DNA from: Jejuia sp. UBA6058
GTDB lineage: Bacteria > Bacteroidota > Bacteroidia > Flavobacteriales > Flavobacteriaceae
Reading direction: 5' to 3'
Length of the DNA stretch: 64,000 nucleotides
Assembly (NCBI GenBank): GCA_002428965.1
Contig: DIYI01000015.1
Span: 92,766 to 156,765, forward strand
Shown: positions 44,993 through 53,658 of the stretch, piece by piece
Numbering within the stretch: position 1 is the stretch's first letter
How the letters are laid out: every line of letters starts with the position of its first letter
Translations under genes and position numbers: made by a program
Notes under the pieces: model-generated
What the model saw: the letters and a program-made list of their open reading frames with translations, nothing else
Told to the model about the DNA's origin: nothing
Databases searched by the model: none

Positions 44993-45028
44993 TGATGTAA
45001 AATAATGTATGCGAAACTTCTATTTTTG
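44993..45028 (+). promoter_or_regulatory. promoter of rsmG
   Basis: TATTTTTG at 45021-45028 matches TAnnTTTG and TTTG at 44993-44996 lies 24 bases upstream. The GTG at 45028 is inside this element, so the downstream ATG at 45046 is the better start. Confidence 0.6.
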
Positions 45029-45045
45029 TGCAAAATTTAACAGCA

Positions 45046-45672
45046 ATGGAGCTAATTCTAAAATATTTTCCAAATCTTACTGAAGATCAGGTTTTTAAAT
45101 TTAGAAAACTTGAAAGTTTATATAAGGACTGGAACTTGAAAATTAATGTGGTTTCACGTAGGGACATTGACGAGTTATATTTGAGACATGTGCTGCATTC
45201 GTTGGCAATTGCCAAAGTAATAACTTTCAAAGATGGAACCGATATTATGGATGTAGGAACTGGTGGCGGATTTCCTGGTATTCCATTGGCAATACTATTT
45301 CCAAATTGCAATTTTCATTTGGTGGATAGTATTGCTAAAAAGTTAAAAGTGGTAAATGAGGTTGTTGAAAGTTTAGGTTTAACTAATGTAAAAACAACAC
45401 ATACAAGAGTGGAACAAGTTGATGAAACTTATGATTTTATTGTTAGTAGGGCAGTTGCCGCAATGCCTACTTTTGTACATTGGACAAAGGGAAAAATTGC
45501 CAAAAAGCAGAGGAACGATTTAAAAAATGGCATTCTATATTTAAAAGGAGGTGATTTATCTGAAGAACTTCAAAATTATACTACTACAGCCATTTATGAA
45601 TTAAGTGATTTTTACGAAGAAGCGTTTTTTGAAACCAAAAAAGTAGTATATCTACCTCAAAAATTTAAATAA
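45046..45672 (+). CDS. rsmG: 16S rRNA (guanine-527-N7)-methyltransferase
   Basis: A 208-residue SAM-dependent methyltransferase (GidB) acting on G527 of 16S rRNA. The SAM-binding motif VGTGGGFPGIPLAI and the downstream 'LVDSIAKKLKVVNEV' and 'DFIVSRAVAAMP' segments are all present. I start at ATG 45046 because a GTG at 45028 lies inside the predicted -7 element. It is alone on its strand here, divergent from the desaturase. Confidence 0.95.
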   Translation: MELILKYFPNLTEDQVFKFRKLESLYKDWNLKINVVSRRDIDELYLRHVLHSLAIAKVITFKDGTDIMDVGTGGGFPGIPLAILFPNCNFHLVDSIAKKLKVVNEVVESLGLTNVKTTHTRVEQVDETYDFIVSRAVAAMPTFVHWTKGKIAKKQRNDLKNGILYLKGGDLSEELQNYTTTAIYELSDFYEEAFFETKKVVYLPQKFK

Positions 45673-45675
45673 GAT

Positions 45676-46662
45676 TTACAAAGCGTTTAGTCTATCAAAA
45701 TAAGTCTGAAAGACGGCATTGGCTCCCTCACTTAAACTCGATAAATTGTCATTAAAAAGAGCAATATCACTAATGTATGGATGGTACTCATTTTGAGGAG
45801 ATAAAATAGATTTTGCCTTTTTAAAATGAGATTTAGCATCGTTGTAATTATCAATATGATAATTGGCTATAGCTAGTGCAACCAGTGCTTCGTGATCTAA
45901 AGCATTAAAGGACAGTGTGTTTTCAAAATTTTTAGCGGCTTCTGTAAAATTTCTATTGTAAAGTTGGGTTAATCCCAAATAAAAGTATGCAGAATCGTTA
46001 GTGTTTTCAAAGCTAATGGCGGTCTTAAAATCTTCGGCTGCCTTGTTATACGCTCTCATACTTAAATACGCAACACCGCGGTTATGGTAGGTGTCACTAT
46101 TAGGTTCAAGATCAATACTTTTATTAAGAAATATTAGAGCCAAATCATAATGTTTCATTTCTTTCAGAGTTAAACCCATTTGTATATTAGTGTTAACATC
46201 TGTTGGGAAATACCCATATAAAAAATTAAAAGAATATAATGCTTCTTTATATCTACCTAAATTGAATTGCGTTACCCCTAAATTATAATGCGCTTGAAAA
46301 AAGTCGTGTTTATGGGCAATGGCCATCTTATAATCTTCATATGCGCCGTCGTAATCTCCTAAAGCAAATTTGGCATTACCACGATTATAGAATGAGTCGG
46401 GATCAGGTTTAATAAATATAATTTTTGTAAAGTCTACAACTGCACCCAAATAATCTTCAAGACTGTATCTTGCTAAACCCCGATAAAAATAGGCGTCTAA
46501 ATTTTGATTGTCTAATGCAATGGCTTTTTCAAATGTTGCAATTTTCTCATTTGGATCTGATAGCCGTTTACCTTGTCTCACTAATTTTTGAGACTGTCCA
46601 AAGGAGATTATTGGCAATAAAAAAAGTAAAGTGTATTTGATTGAAAAGTGTCTTATATTCAT
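45676..46662 (-). CDS. secreted TPR protein (paralog of the next)
   Basis: A 328-residue protein with a signal peptide (cleaved near SFGQ) and about eight TPR units such as 'LDAYFYRGLARYSLEDYLGAVVDF' and 'DSFYNRGNAKFALGDYDGAYEDY'. It converges with rsmG (3 bases apart). The gene immediately upstream on the same strand encodes a clear paralog. Both proteins share the opening 'QxxRxxxRLxDPNxxI' pattern, and both lack any enzymatic domain. They probably act as periplasmic scaffolds. Confidence 0.8.
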   Translation of the reverse strand: MNIRHFSIKYTLLFLLPIISFGQSQKLVRQGKRLSDPNEKIATFEKAIALDNQNLDAYFYRGLARYSLEDYLGAVVDFTKIIFIKPDPDSFYNRGNAKFALGDYDGAYEDYKMAIAHKHDFFQAHYNLGVTQFNLGRYKEALYSFNFLYGYFPTDVNTNIQMGLTLKEMKHYDLALIFLNKSIDLEPNSDTYHNRGVAYLSMRAYNKAAEDFKTAISFENTNDSAYFYLGLTQLYNRNFTEAAKNFENTLSFNALDHEALVALAIANYHIDNYNDAKSHFKKAKSILSPQNEYHPYISDIALFNDNLSSLSEGANAVFQTYFDRLNAL

Positions 46663-46822
46663 AGCAAAAGAAATAAGTATTACAACTAAGGCATCACAAT
46701 AGTCAGGTTGATAACTTGTTGATGCTTAATTGGTTTTATTCTAAAGATACGAAAAAAACAATTTTGTAAAATTAGTTTAAGAGAATTTTAGGCATTTGGA
46801 AATGGTGTTCTAGGATGATACA

Positions 46823-47776
46823 TTACAGTTCATCTAGTCTTTTATACATCTCTTTAAAAATTTGTGGTTCGTTTACTTCCCAATATGTGTCATTAAAAAC
46901 CGAACTGTTTTTAATAGTTAAACTGGGGTCGAGTAGTTTTTTTGCTCGTTCAAACTTGGCTTTCGCTTTTTCAAAATCATTAAGATAGTAATAAACTATG
47001 GCTAAACCTAAATGTGCATCATAATCCATTTGATCTTGATTAGTGGCAAAGGTTAAACTCTTAATAGCCTCATCAAATTCACCTAACAAAAAATGAGTTA
47101 CACCAAGGTAGAAATAGGCAGGTGTATTATTTCGATTAATATCTATAGCTTTTAAAAAATCACTTTTGGCTTCTTTGTAATAATTTATTTCTAAAAGTGC
47201 ATAACCGCGATTATAGTAAGATTCACTATTTGGTCTTATCAAAATGCAGGCACCAAAATCTTTAAAAGCAGCCTTGTAATTGTTTAACTTCATGTGGGCT
47301 AATGCTCTTTGACTATAAGAGTTGTAATCGGTCGGAAAAAAACGAATTACCTTAGTAAAATCTGCAACGGCTCCTTTATAATCTTCTAATTCTAGTTTAG
47401 TATTGCCCAAATTATAGTAGGCTCCCGTTAAATTAGGATCCAATTTTACGGCTGCTTCATAATCAATTAAAGCGCCATCAAAATCCATTAAGTTGAATTT
47501 ACAATTACCTCTATTGTAATAGCTATCGGCATCGGGTTCGTAAAAAATAATCTTAGTAAAATCTAAAATCGCACCGTCAAAATCTTCGAGGTTATACTTG
47601 GCAATCCCTCTGTAGAACAAAGCATCTAGATGTTTCGCATCAATTTTTAGAGCTTCATTTAATAATTCAATTTGTGCATTAGGATCCGTAAGTCTTAATG
47701 CTTGCCTAACATATTTTGTGGCTTGACCAAAAGTAAGTGTAGGAAGGAGTAGAAGGACTAGTAATGTCTTTTTCAT
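46823..47776 (-). CDS. secreted TPR protein (paralog of the previous)
   Basis: The frame opens at 47833, but the Met at 47776 starts a clean signal peptide (MKKTLLVLLLLPTLTFGQ). The 317-residue product has about eight TPR units ('YNRGNCKFNLMDFDGALIDYEAA', 'AYYNLGNTKLELEDYKGAVADFT') and is clearly related to the protein at 45676. The two are separated by 160 bases with no gene between. They suggest a local duplication. Confidence 0.82.
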   Translation of the reverse strand: MKKTLLVLLLLPTLTFGQATKYVRQALRLTDPNAQIELLNEALKIDAKHLDALFYRGIAKYNLEDFDGAILDFTKIIFYEPDADSYYNRGNCKFNLMDFDGALIDYEAAVKLDPNLTGAYYNLGNTKLELEDYKGAVADFTKVIRFFPTDYNSYSQRALAHMKLNNYKAAFKDFGACILIRPNSESYYNRGYALLEINYYKEAKSDFLKAIDINRNNTPAYFYLGVTHFLLGEFDEAIKSLTFATNQDQMDYDAHLGLAIVYYYLNDFEKAKAKFERAKKLLDPSLTIKNSSVFNDTYWEVNEPQIFKEMYKRLDEL

Positions 47777-47886
47777 GCTTAAATAAAACGTCAATTCTTC
47801 TTGGGTATTGTTTTTACTAATTGAAATAATCAAAAACTATTCCACTCTAATTTATTTCTAAAACTAATGAAATTTTAAAAATGAAA

Positions 47887-49140
47887 TTATGCTTTTTTCA
47901 TTTTAATTACCAAGTCAGTCCTTTTCTTTTCTAGATACTGCTTTTCCAAAGAATTGTTAACAATTTTAAGTGCTAAATCAATATTGTCAAGGGCTTTTTT
48001 TAGGTTTGAAGTGGCTGTAAATAAATCTGCTAAAGCACCGTAATAGAGATAAGCTCGTTGTTCAAAATCTTCGGCTTTTATCTGGGATAAGTAACCTTTT
48101 GCAAGTTTATAATCTTTGGTTTGTAAACAAATGACAGCCATTGTAAGAATATGTGATGGCATGGGTTGTAGAGTTTGAAGGCATTGATACCAGTGCAAAA
48201 TCTTTTTCCAATTAGTATCCTCATAAGTTCTGGCCTTTAAATGTTCAGCAGCAATGGCCGCTTCATAATGATAGCTCGAAAATTCAGCTGTATCTACAGC
48301 TTTATACATCATAGAGTTTCCTAATTCAACTAAAGGAAAATGCCAAAGACTACGATCTTGTTGTTTTAGGTCTAATATTTCATTGGTACTATTGGTTTTG
48401 CTGTCCATTCTTGCAGCATGAAAGCACATTAATGCGCAAAGTGCATAGGCCTCAGGTATTCGGGTATGTTCTTTTTTTAAAAGCATTTGCACAAGTCGCA
48501 AAGCTTCACCACATAATTCTTTTCTAATTAAAGTGTCTTTTCTATTAGAATGAAAACCCTCATTAAAAATTAGATATAATACTTCCATAACACTTTCTAA
48601 ACGAGTAGTTAAAGCTTTACCTCTTGGAATTTGAAATTGGATGCCAGACGACTGGATGGTTTTTCTAGCTCGTGAGAGGCGCTTTTTAATGGTCTCCTCT
48701 TTTGTTAATAGGGCAGTTGCTATTTCTTTAGTGCTAAATCCTGAAACGGTTTTTAAGGCGAATGAAATACGATCTCTTGGATCAAGTTTTGGGTGACATG
48801 CGGTGAATATCATCCTTAGTTGGGCATCTTCAATTTCAGTATCTAGAAATAGTTCGTTTATGGCAATAGAATCTGTACCCTGATTGATGTTGGGGATGTG
48901 CTTTTGCTCAGTTTTAAGTTTCCTAAAAATATCAAGAACTCTATTTTTAGCGGCAGTGTTTAACCACGCCTCAGGATTTTTCGGAAGTTGATTACGCCAA
49001 CTTAAACTGGCTTTAATAAAAGTATCTTGAACGGCATCTTCGATGATATCGAGATGCTTCAATCCAAAGATTCGAACTAAAATAGAAACCATCTTTCCGC
49101 TATGGTGGCGGAAAAGATGGTCTATAAGTTGCGTATTCAT
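47887..49140 (-). CDS. ECF sigma factor with C-terminal TPR-like extension (DUF6596 type)
   Basis: A 417-residue protein whose first 170 residues are an ECF sigma factor: region 2 ('DIIEDAVQDTFIKASLSWRN') and region 4 ('VSGFSTKEIATALLTKEETIKKRLSRARKTI'). The C-terminal 240 residues are helical, of the DUF6596 type found in the ECF group that pairs with YciI-like proteins. The start overlaps the end of the YciI gene by one base (TAATG), a coupling that is typical of this group. The extension may replace an anti-sigma factor. The signal is unknown. Confidence 0.88.
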   Translation of the reverse strand: MNTQLIDHLFRHHSGKMVSILVRIFGLKHLDIIEDAVQDTFIKASLSWRNQLPKNPEAWLNTAAKNRVLDIFRKLKTEQKHIPNINQGTDSIAINELFLDTEIEDAQLRMIFTACHPKLDPRDRISFALKTVSGFSTKEIATALLTKEETIKKRLSRARKTIQSSGIQFQIPRGKALTTRLESVMEVLYLIFNEGFHSNRKDTLIRKELCGEALRLVQMLLKKEHTRIPEAYALCALMCFHAARMDSKTNSTNEILDLKQQDRSLWHFPLVELGNSMMYKAVDTAEFSSYHYEAAIAAEHLKARTYEDTNWKKILHWYQCLQTLQPMPSHILTMAVICLQTKDYKLAKGYLSQIKAEDFEQRAYLYYGALADLFTATSNLKKALDNIDLALKIVNNSLEKQYLEKKRTDLVIKMKKA

Positions 49141-49487
49141 TATTGGTCAAAAACCATAACTTCTCTAATTTCTACAGTGCCACCCAAGTCGTAATCGGGA
49201 AAATCTTGTGCAATTTCTTGAACTTCATCAAAACTACTAGCCTTTACCGTATAATAACCACCAACAATTTCTTTTACTTCTGCCGAGGTTACATCTGTAA
49301 CAGTTCTACTTGGACCAGAAATTCTTCGAATCTGAGGGGTTAATGCGTCTCCATGACTTACTATTCCCGCTTTAGTCATTTTGTCATTCCAGGCAAACCA
49401 CTTACCCATTCTGTTTTGTAAATCTTCAGGAGATAGACCTAAATCTGTGTAATCTGCTCCAATAAAAATCATCATAAATTCTTTCAT
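49140..49487 (-). CDS. YciI/DGPF-family protein, partner of the ECF sigma factor
   Basis: A 115-residue protein of the YCII/DGPF family, with a ferredoxin-like fold. It begins MKEFMMIFIGADYTDLGLSPE and has the central 'WNDKMTKAGIVSHGDALTP' and closing 'FPDYDLGGTVEIREVMVF' patterns. The family is known to be encoded next to ECF sigma factors of this type, and here the stop overlaps the sigma gene start (TAATG). It could be a regulator of the sigma factor or its first target. A near-consensus -7 element (TACATTTTG on the minus strand) lies upstream, with one extra base. Confidence 0.9.
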   Translation of the reverse strand: MKEFMMIFIGADYTDLGLSPEDLQNRMGKWFAWNDKMTKAGIVSHGDALTPQIRRISGPSRTVTDVTSAEVKEIVGGYYTVKASSFDEVQEIAQDFPDYDLGGTVEIREVMVFDQ

Positions 49488-49620
49488 AATTATTTGTTTT
49501 AAAGTTTATATCAGTAAGACGATTTACAAAATGTAAAAGGGGACACTTCTTTCAAAAATAATTAATTCAATGAAAGATTTAGCAGATTTTTGGTAGTTTC
49601 GTTACGTGTAGGTTTAATGA

Positions 49621-50091
49621 TTATGTAATAAAATCAAAATAGGCTCTAGAAAGCTCATGAGCTTTATTGATATCTGTATCTTCCAAAGACATCCACTTTA
49701 ATTCAGTATGCTGCTCATCTGGAGAATTCAACAGCTCTTCTAATTGATCTTGAGAAACTACAATTTCATAAGCCAAAACAACATAATGCGTATTTATGTT
49801 TGGTGCATTGTCAAAATTACTATCGTATATGTGGTTGAACGCATTAAGCAGTCTTGCCTCTTCAAAATTAAATTGATAACCCAGTTCTTTTTGAGAAATT
49901 CTATGAAATGCTACTTTAATGGTTTCGTTTTTCAAAATACGACCACCAGGAGCAAACCAAAATCCTTTTGCGGGCTCATTATTTCTTAAACCCATTAAAA
50001 TTCTTCGGTTGGCATCTCTGATAACAAGGTCAATAGAAACTAAAGGCGTATTATCTATTACATTTAAAAAGTCTTCTTTGGCTAGTGACAT
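49621..50091 (-). CDS. Nudix hydrolase, GDP-mannose mannosyl hydrolase-like
   Basis: A 156-residue Nudix-fold protein. Its motif region (GGRILKNETIKVAFHRIS then QKELG) keeps the GG, E and ELG positions, but the usual REUxEE core is degenerate. GDP-mannose mannosyl hydrolases (Gmm/WcaH) show the same altered motif with 'PGGRV.K.ET...AF.R...ELG' and the 'HYVVLAYE' strand. Those enzymes hydrolyse GDP-mannose or GDP-glucose to GDP and sugar by a retaining mechanism at a different carbon. No sugar nucleotide genes are nearby, so substrate is only inferred from motif shape. Confidence 0.8.
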   Translation of the reverse strand: MSLAKEDFLNVIDNTPLVSIDLVIRDANRRILMGLRNNEPAKGFWFAPGGRILKNETIKVAFHRISQKELGYQFNFEEARLLNAFNHIYDSNFDNAPNINTHYVVLAYEIVVSQDQLEELLNSPDEQHTELKWMSLEDTDINKAHELSRAYFDFIT

Positions 50092-50236
50092 GTGTTATCG
50101 TTTTGAAACTATACAAATGGATAAGTTAATTTTAAACTAAAATATTTGAAAATTTGTTCAAATTCAACAAAATATCAATAATGTTTTTTTGAGAACTTAA
50201 ATAGCATCGGGAAACTTGATGTTTTAATTCTTTTTT

Positions 50237-50417
50237 GGGCGTTACCCACAACACTTCGACTCAGCTCAGTGCAGGCGGGTCAGGCTTTCCGCTATATCTT
50301 TTCGCGAAGCGTCCCCGAACTTGCCTGTGCTGAACTTGTTTTAGTATCTTAAACTTTGACCTGACAAATTCGTCTTTAGAGTTTCGCAAAAAAGGATGCC
50401 GCTGCAATCCTTAACGC
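50237..50417 (+). repeat. intergenic repeat element, copy 2 (composite)
   Basis: It begins GGGCGTTACCC and contains TTTCCGCTATATCTTTT in the middle and AAAAAGGATGCCGCTGCAA at the 3' end, shared with copy 3. Between these lies an extra pair of GC-rich arms (CAGTGCAGGC ... GCCTGTGCTG), which can pair with one G-U. The arms look like a second repeat inserted into the first. After the core comes GAGGGTGTTTGCC, similar to the tail of copy 3. Confidence 0.8.
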
Positions 50418-50553
50418 GGAGGGTGTTTGCCGAGGCTATTTTCTAAACGCCTGCAATAGGTGGCTTAATTAATAAATTTTGTTGTTTCGTTTACTGGTTT
50501 GTGTAAGGATAGTTGCGTGGTTCGGTAACAATTAGGTAAAAAACATATGTGTG

Positions 50554-50598
50554 GTTCATTGCTTCTGATTTTCCAAAGGAAAATCAGAAGCAATGAAC
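50554..50598. repeat. perfect 21-bp inverted repeat with 3-base loop
   Basis: The arm GTTCATTGCTTCTGATTTTCC (50554-50574) and its exact reverse complement (50578-50598) are separated by AAA. It starts 12 bases past the stop of the minus-strand gene at 50610. No U run follows on either strand, so it is not a standard terminator. It may protect or process the 3' end of that mRNA. Confidence 0.85.
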
Positions 50599-50609
50599 TA
50601 AACAAGTTG

Positions 50610-51251
50610 TTACCTACCGTATTTTTCTATCAGAACTTTGTGAGGGGGTAAGGTCAACTCTTTATCGCTTATTTTTCGTTCTATTACTTCATTTGCCACT
50701 CTTCTTATAACTAATTCCCCAGCATAATTGTCAGAACGCAAAAAATATGATTTCATAATTTCTTTTAATTTATTATGGTTGGAAATTCGAACATTCATAT
50801 AGTATTTTGGATCTAGACTTAGTTCTGGGGCATAGTAGAAGGTCATATTGTTATCTCCACTATTTTTATAAATTAATTTGTTACAGGGGTATCCTGCAAT
50901 TGTATCCACATTCTTTATTACCTCATAATCAAATGGAGTATTGTGGAATTTATTTAAATCAAAAAAAAATAATGTATCATTTTTAGGAGAATTTTTATAG
51001 TACATTCTGTTCTCAGATAGCGATAAAACTGTAATCGAATAATGTTGTGAGTTCGTTATCTGTTTTTCATAGCCATTTTTAACCAATAAAATAGATTTAG
51101 TCCCGGCTATATTTTTTAAATCATTATGTTGAACTTCCTTTCCGTTATCAATTCTAAAATACTTTATTTCATATTTTATTTCACCTTCAAAATTTTGTCC
51201 CAAAAGAGACATTGTAAAGAAAATACATAATATTATAAATTGCTTTTTCAT
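50610..51251 (-). CDS. secreted protein, GLPGLI/DUF4412-like
   Basis: The frame opens at 51269, but the Met at 51251 starts the signal peptide (cleaved near LLGQ), leaving about 213 residues. The mature part begins 'NFEGEIKYEIKYF', a beta-strand opening that resembles DUF4412 or GLPGLI secreted proteins, and has a 'VDTIAGYPCNKLIYKN' segment like the 'I.GY.c.ka' motif of those families. The function is unknown. Its 3' end abuts the perfect hairpin. The next gene upstream is a broken secreted protein gene. Confidence 0.7.
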   Translation of the reverse strand: MKKQFIILCIFFTMSLLGQNFEGEIKYEIKYFRIDNGKEVQHNDLKNIAGTKSILLVKNGYEKQITNSQHYSITVLSLSENRMYYKNSPKNDTLFFFDLNKFHNTPFDYEVIKNVDTIAGYPCNKLIYKNSGDNNMTFYYAPELSLDPKYYMNVRISNHNKLKEIMKSYFLRSDNYAGELVIRRVANEVIERKISDKELTLPPHKVLIEKYGR

Positions 51252-51351
51252 ATGGAACGTAATGATCACGAATATACACCATTGTTAATGGCTTATATCT
51301 GCCAGTAAACGAGTTAAGTGTGTAATGTATTATTTGAAGCAGTTAAATTTG

Positions 51352-51821
51352 TCAATCAGATTGATTTGGTAAAAGATTTCTAAAGTTCTCCCAAAGAACT
51401 TCATCTCCATTGATTTGAAAAGTCATAGAATTCTTGAAAATAGAAGTAATAGCACCTATTCCAGCACCAAATCCTGAGAATAACAAGGTTCCTATTCCTG
51501 TATAGCCCTCATAAAATGATTCATCTGTTCTGGTACTTAAAAGAATTACAGTACCAGCACCAATTGATGAACCTATTAGTATATTATTGCCTACAGATCT
51601 CTTAGTTTTAATTGAACCTATACTATCAATAGAAATATTTATTGTTTTTTTATTTCTTCTTAATGTTAACGTAGCTTTGGTAGTTGACAATAATTTTCCC
51701 TTAGCGATTTTCTTTCCATTTAAATTATATATCCTCAAAAAAGTGTTCGATTTTAATTTTTTTCTTGAGTTTTAACACTTAAACATAATAATAAGGTTAA
51801 AATGATGATTAAAGATTTCAT
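51352..51821 (-). pseudogene. secreted glycine-rich membrane-associated protein, disrupted by a one-base frameshift
   Basis: An intact downstream frame (51352-51738) encodes 128 residues starting RIYNLNGKKIAKGKLLS, containing a conserved-looking hydrophobic Gly-rich hairpin (about 46-95). It has only a TTG start and no signal peptide. Just upstream, an ATG at 51821 encodes a signal peptide (MKSLIIILTLLLCLSVKTQ) that runs into a stop. The two frames would join if the T7 run at 51757-51763 (A7 on the coding strand) had 8 bases, giving QEKKLKSNTFLRIYN. It is probably a slippage-prone frameshift, a true pseudogene, or a sequencing error. Function is unknown. Confidence 0.75.
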
Positions 51822-52046
51822 AATTGTTAAATTGAGTTATTAGCATTCAGTTAGTTTTTTGGATAAGATTGGGTTTTACATACAACGCGACTACGGATAT
51901 TTATCTTTACGATACTGTAATAAGTTCATTACAAGTAGTTTATATCCTATGGCAAACGAAGGTAGTCGAAAATTTTTACAAAGTCAAGACGATTCATTTA
52001 AATAGTTCTCAACATTTCAAACTACATTTATCATTAAGATTATTTC

Positions 52047-52736
52047 ATGAATCATTTTAAAAAAACATTGCAAAACCCAATTTGGTATTCCTTAATGGAA
52101 ACCCATCAAAACTTTTCATTAACATATGATGAGGTGCAATTTTACAAGCCAGAAATATGTCCGTTTGGTGCATTTACCAATGCTTCAAAAACCAAACAGG
52201 CGCTAAATGCTTATTCTCAATTGACAAAAGATATGTTTTTGGTTTCAGAAAAAGCTGTTCCAAGTTTTGATGAAAACCATATTGTGCTCAATAAAAAAAT
52301 GGAAGGTTGCCAAATGGTACTAAACAAATTGATTGAACTTGAAATTACAGAGTCCGTTATACCACTTACTGAAGAGCATATTCAAGAGGTTTACGATCTA
52401 ATTTGGTTAGTAATGCCAGGGTACTATCAAAAACGCACGTTTGATATGGGCGACTATTACGGTATTTTTAAAGACTATAAATTGGTAGCAATTTCTGGTC
52501 AACGTATGCAAACTAACGATTTTATTGAGGTAAGCGGTGTAGTGACTCACCCCGATTATACCAGAAAAGGATTGGCAAAACAGCTAACATGGCATGCAAC
52601 ACAAGAAATTTTAAAGACTGGAAAACATCCTATTCTTCATACTACAAAAGGTAACCCTGCTATAAAATTGTACCAATCTCTAGGGTTTGAGCTTACTCGA
52701 GATATGAATTGGTGGTATTTTAGCAGAAAAAAATAG
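52047..52736 (+). CDS. GNAT-family N-acetyltransferase
   Basis: A 229-residue acetyltransferase. The GNAT fold occupies about residues 105-229, with the acetyl-CoA-binding loop 'VVTHPDYTRKGLAKQLTWHA' and the C-terminal 'HTTKGNPAIKLYQSLGFELTRDMNWWYF'. The N-terminal 100 residues form a second domain as in FR47-like members of the family. The acceptor is unknown. It stands alone on its strand, with 87 bases to the DUF481 gene, which has its own promoter. Confidence 0.88.
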   Translation: MNHFKKTLQNPIWYSLMETHQNFSLTYDEVQFYKPEICPFGAFTNASKTKQALNAYSQLTKDMFLVSEKAVPSFDENHIVLNKKMEGCQMVLNKLIELEITESVIPLTEEHIQEVYDLIWLVMPGYYQKRTFDMGDYYGIFKDYKLVAISGQRMQTNDFIEVSGVVTHPDYTRKGLAKQLTWHATQEILKTGKHPILHTTKGNPAIKLYQSLGFELTRDMNWWYFSRKK

Positions 52737-52764
52737 CAATGTTGTGCATTTGTATGGTAGGTGG

Positions 52765-52798
52765 TTGCTAAATTTTTTATTAGCTGTAAGTATATTTG
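52765..52798 (+). promoter_or_regulatory. promoter of the DUF481 gene
   Basis: TATATTTG at 52791-52798 is an exact -7 match 26 bases upstream of the ATG. TTG at 52765-52767 lies 23 bases further upstream, consistent with a -33 element. Confidence 0.65.
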
Positions 52799-52823
52799 TT
52801 GAGTAATAAAAGCATTATTTTTT

Positions 52824-53612
52824 ATGCTACAAAGACAATATGTATTCTACGTTTTGTGTCTGCTTTCAGTAGGTTTATCGGCACAGATAAATGAAAGCGA
52901 TACTCTTGGTTTAAAAGCAAACTTATCTATAACAGGGTTTTTACAGGGTGGTAATGTGCAAACCGTAATTTTTAGAACCAATTCTGAAGTAAGTTTTAAA
53001 CCTTGGAAAAATTGGGTTTTTAAAACAAGAAATTCCTACGTGTATCAGGAGTTTGGTAAGGACAAGGCAGATGAGGATATTCTGAGTCTTAATTTTCTGT
53101 ACATTAATCCAGAACGTAAATTTTACCCATTGTTTTTGGGTTTTTTAAGCACCAATTTTAGAAGAGAAATTGACTTGCGCTACTTGTATGGAGCAGGTGT
53201 AACTTATCAAGTTTGGAAAAAGAAAGATAATTGGCTAAAGTTTTCCTTATCTAGTGAATACGAGCGGACAGATTTTAAAAAGACAAGCTTTAATAGGTCT
53301 AATTATAATGGTATGCAATCTATAAGTACGCTTAGAGGGACGCTTTGGGTAAATGGAAAATATCATCTGTTTAAGAAAAAGGTAATTTTCAATCATGTAG
53401 CGTATTTTCAACCATCTCTTGAGGAAAGTGATAACTTTAGATGGCAAGCTGATATTGGTTTAGAATTACCAGTTTGGGATTTTCTAAATTTCAAAATTAA
53501 TTACTTACATACTTTTGAAAGTATAGTTGTAGATGGGCAACTAAGAGAAGACCGATTTTTAACCTTTGGTTTTACCCTAAAAACATTGGAAAAAGGTAAA
53601 TCAAAAAAATAA
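52824..53612 (+). CDS. DUF481-family outer-membrane beta-barrel protein
   Basis: A 262-residue protein with a signal peptide (cleaved near LSAQ) and repeating amphipathic strands, the DUF481 pattern: 'GFLQGGNVQTVIFRTNSEVSF', 'NWVFKTRNSYVYQEF', and closing 'LTFGFTLKTLEKG'. DUF481 proteins (YdiY-like) are outer-membrane barrels of unknown function. It has its own promoter and converges with the thioredoxin-like gene. Confidence 0.85.
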   Translation: MLQRQYVFYVLCLLSVGLSAQINESDTLGLKANLSITGFLQGGNVQTVIFRTNSEVSFKPWKNWVFKTRNSYVYQEFGKDKADEDILSLNFLYINPERKFYPLFLGFLSTNFRREIDLRYLYGAGVTYQVWKKKDNWLKFSLSSEYERTDFKKTSFNRSNYNGMQSISTLRGTLWVNGKYHLFKKKVIFNHVAYFQPSLEESDNFRWQADIGLELPVWDFLNFKINYLHTFESIVVDGQLREDRFLTFGFTLKTLEKGKSKK

Positions 53613-53658
53613 AAAATCGGTCCACTACCACGAAAAACAGGATTGCGAAAACCCTAGT

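Larger units (their letters stand above)
50092..50609 (+). other. 518-base intergenic region with repeat copy 2 and a long hairpin
   Basis: No gene is visible. It holds repeat copy 2 (50237-50417) and a perfect 21-bp inverted repeat (50554-50598). The part from 50432 to 50553 holds nothing I can identify. Confidence 0.6.

Noticed and set aside
50160..50230. Short hairpin around CATCGGGAAACTTGATG as a terminator
   Set aside because: Only four base pairs are reliable and no U run follows.
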